From CAYWEP01 sp964613075 (GTDB lineage Bacteria > Patescibacteriota > Microgenomatia > Levybacterales > UBA12049), in the NCBI GenBank assembly GCA_964613075.1, contig CAZTFV010000028.1, forward strand, positions 1-15,320: a stretch of DNA of 15,320 nt, in the 5' to 3' direction. The position numbers were made by a program, and so were the translations under genes. Of the stretch, positions 1-5,503 are shown one piece after another (position 1 is the first letter of the stretch; every line of letters begins with the position of its first letter). The notes under the pieces were generated by a model that was given only the letters and a program-made list of their open reading frames with translations, did not search any database and had not been told where the DNA came from.

Positions 1-46
1 TTGAGCTTCAGACAGTAAAAAAGTTTTTAAGAGTGTAAATTTTTTA

Positions 47-177
47 TTACAAATCCGCGCAAATTTGTAAATCATCAAATACTCAGCTCTGTGGGAACGT
101 TAAATCATCTTCTAATTGGGATCCCCAGTTGTTATTTCAAAGCTATCATCTAAGTAATCAGTTATGAACAGTGGCAT
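47..177 (-). pseudogene. decayed gene 3' remnant
   Basis: On the minus strand, an ATG at 177 opens a frame reading MPLFITDYLDDSFEITT and GDPN, then a stop at 112-114. Shifting by one base gives LEDDLTFPQS, an in-frame TGA, then VFDDLQICADL and TAA at 47-49. The acidic, codon-like text across one frameshift and one stop suggests the C-terminal tail of a lost protein. I do not recognise the family. Its upstream end merges with the dispersed repeat at 170-211, which may have cut the gene. The rest of 1-217 shows only AT-rich sequence. Confidence 0.4.
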
Positions 178-211
178 TTTTTTTTGAGTGCTAGTCAAAT
201 AGGGTGCCCAT
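170..211. repeat. dispersed repeat, short copy downstream of the 647-aa gene
   Basis: AGTGGCATTTTTT is followed after a few bases by TGCTAGTCAAAT and AGGGTGCC. The same two blocks recur in the same order at 2247-2332, where a GC-rich stretch of about 50 bases lies between them. The two copies bracket the gene at 218-2161 as direct repeats. Confidence 0.6.
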
Positions 212-217
212 GAAATC

Positions 218-2161
218 TTACTCTTCTTTCTCTAGTGGTGGAGCATCGGGAACAAGCTGAGGATGTGCTAATAAAAGTTCTTTAATTGCAGGTACAAAGT
301 TCTTCACTAACTCTTCTGCTTCAATAGGTTTAACCGTGGAAGAGAGTTGGTCATATGTACTACTCGCTTCATTAAATAAATGCCCCGTACTTAAAGGAAT
401 CCCTCCTTGTGCATATCTCTCATGTCGCTCTCTACGTCTTTGCTCTGCTCGCATAAAACATCTTCGTAAGAAATTTATATCTTCAATTGGTATGCCCTGT
501 TTGCGTGTTGCTGCCCAAACATTGACCCCCTCCCCATAAACCTTTTCTTCATTTCCTCTGATAAGCTCCAGCAATGCTCGAGGCTCACCTTTATCAATCC
601 AATCTAATATTGCATCTCGTTTATGTCTCCAGCTAAGCTTTTGTAATTCATCTAACTTATGACGAGTATTCTCTGTGTTTGTCATTACAATTAATCGTTC
701 TGCTGTTGAGGAAGATCTGCGTGAAGCCTGATCACCTTCCGGTAGAGGAGTGACAATTTTTAGGTCGTATCCTGCTTCTTTTGCTGCTTGGTAAAATATA
801 TGGAATTCATGAAAAGGATCAACCTCTACCTCATCAGTTACAAAAACTTCATAGATAGGATAGCTTTCAGCAAATTGTTGAGCTCTAATCCCTCGCTCTT
901 GCTTTTGTTTTAATCGTTCCTCTGCAGCTGCTCGTCTTTTTTCCCGATGCTCTCTTTGTAATTTCTCTAACTCTTCTGGCGAAAGATGACCAAATTCTTC
1001 TTCATCCATTCTTGCTATTACATCACCGATTCGATTTAAGCGTTTAGGAAGTTCACCTGGTGGTATTAAAAATGTTTTTTCAATTGCTGCTTGGCGATAT
1101 GATCGATCTTGAGGATCAAAAGCCTTTGCTGCTTCTTTAAATGGATTAGTGGTATCCTCAGTTTTTTGTTGCACCTCTGCTACAGCATCGTACGTCGGAT
1201 CATCAGCAAATAAATTTGTATCGTGGCTAGCAAAAGATACGGGTACAGCCTCAGCTATTTTATTCCATTCACCTCGCTGTGCTTGTATCCGAGACTCCAC
1301 TTCATCAAAGTTAATCCCACTAGGAAATAATATTTCCCAACTCGTATTGCTCTTTGTATTCACTCGAATCAATCTTGTCTTTCCGTCTTCACGAAATACT
1401 TTAAATTTATATGGAATGGACGGATCAAGCGCAAAGACTTCGCCTTCTTTGAATCTTCTAGTAAGTGATCGCGGAATATCCGTGAACAGTTTTTTATCCA
1501 GATCTTCTTCTTGCGTGTATGCAGGATTTGGGTATGTCACTCTTACTAAAGAATGTTTCTGTAAAAGCGATATGGTCGTAGTTTTATTTTCGTCAAAAAA
1601 TACGCCTTCTGCCTTTTCTATTTCACCTATTTCCATCAAAGGCATCTCAAGCTTTACAGTAGGCTCTCCTTCAACAGTATTTTTGCCTTCACCATAATCA
1701 ACACAAACAATATTTCTCTGTAAAGGAGAATGTATATCATCTTGATCAGAACTTTCTGGAGGAATATAAGAACGACTTACACCCAAACGTCTTTCTGGTG
1801 CAACATATCCAGGATTCACAGTAAAAAAGTAATCTCTGCTAATATCTCCTTCTTCATACGTTATCGAAGCATGATGTATGCCCTCTTTTTCTTCATCTTG
1901 CTTAATTTCTCTTTTTACTCTTGACTTTTTTGCAGGATCTGTGAGCAGATAATCAACAAAAAATGTTGAGGGATCTTGTGCTGTCTCAACTAGTGAAAAA
2001 TGTCCCTCTTGCGGACTATAATCTTGAAGAGCTAATTTTCTATCCTTAAATACATAATCCTCTTTAAATTCTTTAATTTCTCCAAACTGATCAACAATTG
2101 CCTGTTTTACTTGAGGTTCAATCTCAACGTTTAGATTATTAGACGGTGTTGCCTCTGCCAC
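218..2161 (-). CDS. orphan 647-aa cytosolic protein, function unknown
   Basis: I do not recognise this protein. It has no signal peptide or membrane segment and only two cysteines (153, 568). The N-terminal 280 residues are acidic and strand-rich, with repeated short beta-type stretches. Residues about 392-426 are a highly charged helix or coiled coil (EELEKLQREHREKRRAAAEE). A compact alpha/beta part follows at about 434-495 (YPIYEVFVTDEVEVDPFHEF, then KIVTPLP and RLIVMTNTEN), then an Arg-rich helical tail. The start is GTG at 2161. A TATAAT at 2168-2173 lies only six bases upstream, so the mRNA should be leaderless. The gene stands alone and is flanked by direct copies of a dispersed repeat. 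A scaffold or nucleic-acid-binding role would be a guess. Confidence 0.85.
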   Translation of the reverse strand: MAEATPSNNLNVEIEPQVKQAIVDQFGEIKEFKEDYVFKDRKLALQDYSPQEGHFSLVETAQDPSTFFVDYLLTDPAKKSRVKREIKQDEEKEGIHHASITYEEGDISRDYFFTVNPGYVAPERRLGVSRSYIPPESSDQDDIHSPLQRNIVCVDYGEGKNTVEGEPTVKLEMPLMEIGEIEKAEGVFFDENKTTTISLLQKHSLVRVTYPNPAYTQEEDLDKKLFTDIPRSLTRRFKEGEVFALDPSIPYKFKVFREDGKTRLIRVNTKSNTSWEILFPSGINFDEVESRIQAQRGEWNKIAEAVPVSFASHDTNLFADDPTYDAVAEVQQKTEDTTNPFKEAAKAFDPQDRSYRQAAIEKTFLIPPGELPKRLNRIGDVIARMDEEEFGHLSPEELEKLQREHREKRRAAAEERLKQKQERGIRAQQFAESYPIYEVFVTDEVEVDPFHEFHIFYQAAKEAGYDLKIVTPLPEGDQASRRSSSTAERLIVMTNTENTRHKLDELQKLSWRHKRDAILDWIDKGEPRALLELIRGNEEKVYGEGVNVWAATRKQGIPIEDINFLRRCFMRAEQRRRERHERYAQGGIPLSTGHLFNEASSTYDQLSSTVKPIEAEELVKNFVPAIKELLLAHPQLVPDAPPLEKEE

Positions 2162-2167
2162 AATTAA

Positions 2168-2196
2168 ATTATAAGACTAAACCTAATTTAAAACAA
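2168..2196 (-). promoter_or_regulatory. sigma70-type promoter of the 647-aa gene, leaderless
   Basis: On the minus strand TTGTTT (2191-2196), a 17-base spacer and a perfect TATAAT (2168-2173) are followed by six bases and the GTG start. Transcription starting seven bases after the -10 box would begin at the start codon itself. Confidence 0.7.
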
Positions 2197-2230
2197 CTTA
2201 AAGAAGACAGGTACATAAGGAGTTTACCTT

Positions 2231-2336
2231 TACCCTACTTGCGGATAGTGGCATTTTTTGCCTGTCCGCCCGCTTCGCCAAAGCATCAGCGAGGCGAGCC
2301 TCTGGAGGGAACTGCTAGTCAAATTAGGATACCACA
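2231..2336. repeat. dispersed repeat, long copy with SEC-C-like end and GC-rich insert
   Basis: Same blocks as at 170-211, AGTGGCATTTTTT (2247-2259) and TGCTAGTCAAAT (2313-2324), but separated by a GC-rich stretch of about 53 bases with imperfect inverted pieces (GCTTCGCC and GGCGAGCC). On the minus strand 2259-2231 matches the secA 3' end (5533-5505) at 25 of 29 positions and reads KKCHYPQVG followed by TAA, as in the SEC-C zinc motif of secA. It is either a relic of a SEC-C gene end or a repeat that seeded itself from one. Confidence 0.55.
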
Positions 2337-2345
2337 AGGGGCGAC

Positions 2346-2367
2346 TTATGCTAGACTAAAAGCATAA
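2346..2367. repeat. hairpin upstream of the small membrane gene
   Basis: TTATGCT and AGCATAA form perfect 7-base arms around an 8-base loop, 12 bases before the ATG at 2380. It could be an operator or an mRNA leader hairpin. No convincing promoter was seen next to it. Confidence 0.4.
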
Positions 2368-2379
2368 ATAATTAACCTT

Positions 2380-2766
2380 ATGGATTTTTGGTGGAAATTA
2401 GTAATGGCCGGCGTTTTTGTACTTGTAGCCATCGCTTTGGTTCCGCTCCCAAAAACGAAAAAGGTTAAAACGAAAAAATTTTATCTAAATGTACTTTTGG
2501 CAGCCCTATCATATTTTGGCCTACTCGTGATTTTGCCGCTGATATATTTTAATTTTCACCGCAATGATCGATTCCTCTTATTTCACTTAAAACAAGGGAT
2601 TGCTATTTTTGTGCTGTTACTAATAAGCGTTCTCACTGCGAAATTTGTAGAATCTGTCGGAATTATTATGTTTATTTCATTCGGAATTATAGCAATCTTT
2701 GCGATGGTTCAAGCATCCCGAGGGTACTATTGGCGCTTGCCGCTTATTGGAAAGTTGATACAATAG
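2380..2766 (+). CDS. small Tic20/DUF4870-like integral membrane protein
   Basis: This 128-residue protein has four hydrophobic segments, about 6-22, 38-57, 70-88 and 92-112. The pattern FLLFHLKQGIAIF at 65-77, followed by a helix and a short C-terminal end RLPLIGKLI (119-127), is the layout of the Tic20/DUF4870 group of small bacterial membrane proteins. In that group a conserved FH.KQG stretch precedes the third helix and LPLIG follows the last one. The molecular role of the bacterial members is not established. A positively charged loop (KTKKVKTKK, 25-33) follows helix 1. No clear Shine-Dalgarno sequence precedes the ATG. The family assignment comes from motif resemblance only. Confidence 0.7.
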   Translation: MDFWWKLVMAGVFVLVAIALVPLPKTKKVKTKKFYLNVLLAALSYFGLLVILPLIYFNFHRNDRFLLFHLKQGIAIFVLLLISVLTAKFVESVGIIMFISFGIIAIFAMVQASRGYYWRLPLIGKLIQ

Positions 2767-2804
2767 TTGTATGGCAAAGGCAAAAAAAGGAAAATTCAAA
2801 ATAA

Positions 2805-2939
2805 TTTGGATTATTAGTAAATGGCGAGGAAGATAATGTTTTTTTGGTCCAAGTCTATGAAATTAAGAATGGCCACACCGCCACATTTAATTGGTATAGC
2901 GTCAATAAAACAACCGTGGAAGTTAAAAAAGAGTTTTAA
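2805..2939 (+). pseudogene. C-terminal fragment of a lost gene
   Basis: After a stop at 2802-2804 one frame stays open for 44 codons and ends with TAA at 2937-2939. It reads VNGEEDNVFLVQVYEIKNG then HTATFNWYSVNKTTVEVKKEF. This has the look of a folded beta-rich protein end, with alternating hydrophobic residues and sensible codon use, but there is no start codon. It is best read as the tail of a gene whose front was deleted, next to the 3' end of the small membrane gene. A 41-codon ORF in another frame (from 2821) is its shadow. Confidence 0.5.
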
Positions 2940-2945
2940 ATAAGC

Positions 2946-4619
2946 TTAAGTTGTTTTCTCTTCCTGTCTATCCTTCTTAATCTTCTTTTTTATCCCGGAA
3001 ATTTTTTGACTGAGCGATTTGTAAAGCGGCATAAGTTTACCTTTCCGATGGAGAAAGAAAACAGTTCCTCCCATACTCAAAATTGCAATAGCAATAATAG
3101 GTAAAACATTTCCGCTCGGTTCACTTTCTGTCTCTTTCTGTTGACTTGCCAAAAATGCTTCCCACTGTGATTGCGGTATGGCGATTTTTTCAATCATTTC
3201 TCCGTTTTGATCAACATCTATACGTTTAATTTCTGATCCATATGATGAAGAAATTGTCTTAGATTGACCTGTTTTATTTTGGATAGTTAGTGATCCATCG
3301 TAAATCTCGATAGCCGATTGCTTTGTGGAAGAATTATAACCAACAAGAAAATCAGCTTTATTGGGCATGATGGTAACTTCACCGGGTGTTGTCGTGAGTA
3401 AACTCTCGTCATCGGCAAGAACTCTAATGAATCCATCTATGACAATAACTTGGAAACATCTGTTTTTTTCTTGATCCCACCGTCCTTGTATCTTAACCAG
3501 TCCTCGGGTGTCAAAATACCAAGCTGACTTTAGAGTACACCATGTTTGCTTGATTACTTTAATATGGTCAATATCCACTATAAATTGAGATCGATCCGCA
3601 TAAATATTCCAAAGAAGATTAGAATATAAATTAGAAATAATGTAATCAGAATTATCTATTACGGTCTTATTATCCTTTAAAGAAACTTGTTGCCCATCAG
3701 GGAGTTCAATGACTACTTTCCCTTCCCCGGTAACCTTCCCGATGAACACATCCCCTGGCTTAGCCGATTCTGAAGCAGCAGAAGTTATTTTGGGAGATGG
3801 AGTAGCAGAGATCGTGCTTACAGGATAAACCTTTGTAAACTCGTTAAGTGAGATTTTTGTAAAATCACTTGCTTTAGGTCGCTGGTCAAGTTCAGACTTG
3901 GCAAAATCTTTACTATCGTAATTCTGGGTCGCTACTGTATCTTTACTTTTTTGATTTCCACATAAACCTGCGCTCGTATCCCAAACTTTGTTAGCTACCG
4001 ACTGGACCAACGTTCTTAATTCTTCCTCTCTATCGTGGTAAAAGCCTGTATGCTTATTATCGTAGTAGACTTTCCCTCCCTCAACACTAACCGAAAAAAC
4101 GTGATACTGATCAATCAGATCAGGATATGTACCGCTGTATACTTTTAAAGCGCAAGATCCTTTTTGCTGGCCAAAGACAACCGATCCAGCTACAAACTCA
4201 TTATCCAGTTGTTCAAGCCTATCTTTAACTACAAATATGAATCCCCCTGGTATTTTAGAATTTCTTATAGTTCTAGTTTTATCAGAGGATGGTGCCGTAC
4301 TAAACTCATCCATTGATTCTAATCTTTTTTTCGCTTTTTCGTTACTATCGAATAGCTCAAATTCTATTGAATTTATTTGAACTTTAATATCCGAATATCT
4401 CCTCGGAGACGGTTGACGGATCCCTCTAATATCACAAAACGTCCCACCGCTTTGATTATTGCCCTGAAATTCTTGAACAAGTTTCTTACAAGTCGCCTGA
4501 AATTTATTGGACATCTCTTCATATGATTCTGCATGAACTAAACTAGAATTAGTTCTCGGGAACAGCGCAAAAAACGCAAGGAATAAAAATAACAAACTTG
4601 TTTTGATAAAAAACTTCAT
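2946..4619 (-). CDS. secreted, membrane-anchored protein with FecR-like domain
   Basis: This 557-residue protein begins with a Sec signal peptide (hydrophobic core 6-20, probable cleavage after VHA at 30) and ends with one membrane helix (about 504-524) followed by a strongly basic tail (KKKIKKDR). The bulk should therefore lie outside, with the C-terminus in the cytosol. Residues about 288-480 resemble a FecR-type beta fold, with DGQQVSLKDN, FLVGYN and SAIEIYDGSLTIQNKTG followed by a glycine-poor strand pair. A Ser/Thr/Pro-rich linker (262-285) separates it from an N-terminal domain I do not recognise. Six cysteines (44, 62, 156, 220, 361, 388) could form disulfides. Its start overlaps the upstream gene by four bases (ATGA), so the two are probably translationally coupled. 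A surface sensor or envelope role is inference. Confidence 0.8.
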   Translation of the reverse strand: MKFFIKTSLLFLFLAFFALFPRTNSSLVHAESYEEMSNKFQATCKKLVQEFQGNNQSGGTFCDIRGIRQPSPRRYSDIKVQINSIEFELFDSNEKAKKRLESMDEFSTAPSSDKTRTIRNSKIPGGFIFVVKDRLEQLDNEFVAGSVVFGQQKGSCALKVYSGTYPDLIDQYHVFSVSVEGGKVYYDNKHTGFYHDREEELRTLVQSVANKVWDTSAGLCGNQKSKDTVATQNYDSKDFAKSELDQRPKASDFTKISLNEFTKVYPVSTISATPSPKITSAASESAKPGDVFIGKVTGEGKVVIELPDGQQVSLKDNKTVIDNSDYIISNLYSNLLWNIYADRSQFIVDIDHIKVIKQTWCTLKSAWYFDTRGLVKIQGRWDQEKNRCFQVIVIDGFIRVLADDESLLTTTPGEVTIMPNKADFLVGYNSSTKQSAIEIYDGSLTIQNKTGQSKTISSSYGSEIKRIDVDQNGEMIEKIAIPQSQWEAFLASQQKETESEPSGNVLPIIAIAILSMGGTVFFLHRKGKLMPLYKSLSQKISGIKKKIKKDRQEEKTT

Positions 4620-5101
4620 AGCTTTTGTCTTCTTTTCTCTTTAAGCTGTAACTGCTGCCACAAAAGCAAAACGATAACGTCACAAACAAGTAATAACAAA
4701 ATCGCAACAATTGGCGCGACATCATACCAAGTTAATACAAACGTCCGTGGACGAAGTTGATACATAAGAATAAAAAGAATAAAAGTATTTACAATTGTTC
4801 CAATCGCAGCAGTTTTAAGAAGTGATGAATCTCTCATCAAGAGTAACGCGCTCGAAGTTAAAAGAAGAATAACAAACAATGCTGAAAGAATATTTCCCTC
4901 TAAAGCAAGATTCAAACCGGTTTTTCCGCCTAATTCTGGAGGCAACCACGGAAGAAATGTTAGAATCAATACAGCAACATTTATACCTAGCCCAGCTTTT
5001 CGTAACCTTTCGAGTTTTTCTTTTGAGAAAGAATAATAAAACGTCTTAAGCGCCCAAAAAGATATAATCCCCCACGCTATCCAAAAAAAGGCAGTTTCCA
5101 T
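4616..5101 (-). CDS. five-helix membrane protein, function unknown
   Basis: The 161-residue product has five hydrophobic segments, beginning METAFFWIAWGI and ending with a basic tail (LQLKEKRRQKL), so the C-terminus is probably cytosolic. I do not recognise a family. I chose the ATG at 5101. A TTG three codons upstream (5110) is possible, but neither has a Shine-Dalgarno sequence. The stop TGA overlaps the ATG of the signal-peptide/FecR-like protein, so the two form an operon driven by the promoter at 5132-5161. A partner or membrane-anchoring role for the surface protein is inference. Confidence 0.75.
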   Translation of the reverse strand: METAFFWIAWGIISFWALKTFYYSFSKEKLERLRKAGLGINVAVLILTFLPWLPPELGGKTGLNLALEGNILSALFVILLLTSSALLLMRDSSLLKTAAIGTIVNTFILFILMYQLRPRTFVLTWYDVAPIVAILLLLVCDVIVLLLWQQLQLKEKRRQKL

Positions 5102-5131
5102 TTTAAACAAGTTAAATTACTGCTCATTTTC

Positions 5132-5161
5132 AGTATATGCACTGAGGAGAGCAAAGTGCAA
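5132..5161 (-). promoter_or_regulatory. promoter of the membrane-protein operon with inverted repeat
   Basis: Minus strand: TTGCAC (5156-5161), an 18-base spacer and TATACT (5132-5137), giving a leader of about 25 bases. TGCACT and AGTGCA form an inverted repeat with 11 bases between the arms over the -35 and spacer (5138-5160), a possible operator. Confidence 0.5.
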
Positions 5162-5189
5162 GTATCTAAACCGTATGGTCGCGGATGGT

Positions 5190-5350
5190 TATGGAGCCCC
5201 ACGGCTAAAGCCGTAGTGCCTTAAATTACCCCCCTTCGCTCTGCTTTGCAGAGCTTCGGAGGGGTTATCCGCCTATATTTTTTCAAAAGGGCGACATCCA
5301 CCGTAGCAGATTATCGCATTCATCCACGACTAAAGTCGTGGTTTTCTGCG
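5190..5350. repeat. pair of REP/IS200-type hairpins (MITE-like)
   Basis: Two related hairpins lie about 110 bases apart: ACGGCTAAAGCCGT (5201-5214) and CCACGACTAAAGTCGTGG (5324-5341). Both keep an AA loop, and one arm pair differs by a compensated change (G-C to A-T). The second is flanked by CGCA and TGCG, extending the stem. Hairpins of this sort mark the ends of IS200/IS605-type and REP elements. No transposase gene is present, so this would be a non-autonomous element. The rest of 5111-5503 holds only the other hairpins listed here. Confidence 0.5.
5229..5264. repeat. strong GC-rich hairpin between the REP-type hairpins
   Basis: GCTCTGC and GCAGAGC pair perfectly around TTT, and the stem extends imperfectly through CCTTC and CCCC to GAGGGG. 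No run of T follows on either strand, so it is not a convincing terminator. Confidence 0.45.
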
Positions 5351-5382
5351 AAGGCGGATAAAACAAGGCTTATGTTCCGTGA

Positions 5383-5503
5383 CCTGGAAGACTTCGACCG
5401 TGAGTCCTTCGACACTGAGCTCAGGATGAAGTGCTCAGCCGAACGGTCTAGTAGCCTCGCCGGGTACCGTCTGGAACCCGGCCTCGCGACCTCACATTTC
5501 TGT
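5383..5503. repeat. dispersed-repeat and hairpin block downstream of secA
   Basis: It contains GACCGT/ACGGTC arms enclosing a diverged copy (5405-5427, TCCTTCGACA then GAGCTCAGGATG) of the repeat found in secA and at 15199-15218. A hairpin with perfect arms GCCGGGT and ACCCGGC (5460-5483) follows. The secA stop codon lies in a further inverted repeat, CTACCCA/TGGGTAG (5504-5522). None has a T tract, though one of these hairpins may still end the secA transcript. Confidence 0.45.

Noticed and set aside
47..177. In-frame TGA in the 3' remnant, suggesting UGA read as glycine as in Gracilibacteria
   Set aside because: The same remnant also has a frameshift, the membrane gene at 4616 ends with TGA exactly at the ATGA overlap, and the long genes contain no internal TGA. 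The standard code fits better.
5190..5350. Complete insertion sequence
   Set aside because: Only hairpins are present; there is no transposase frame within or near.
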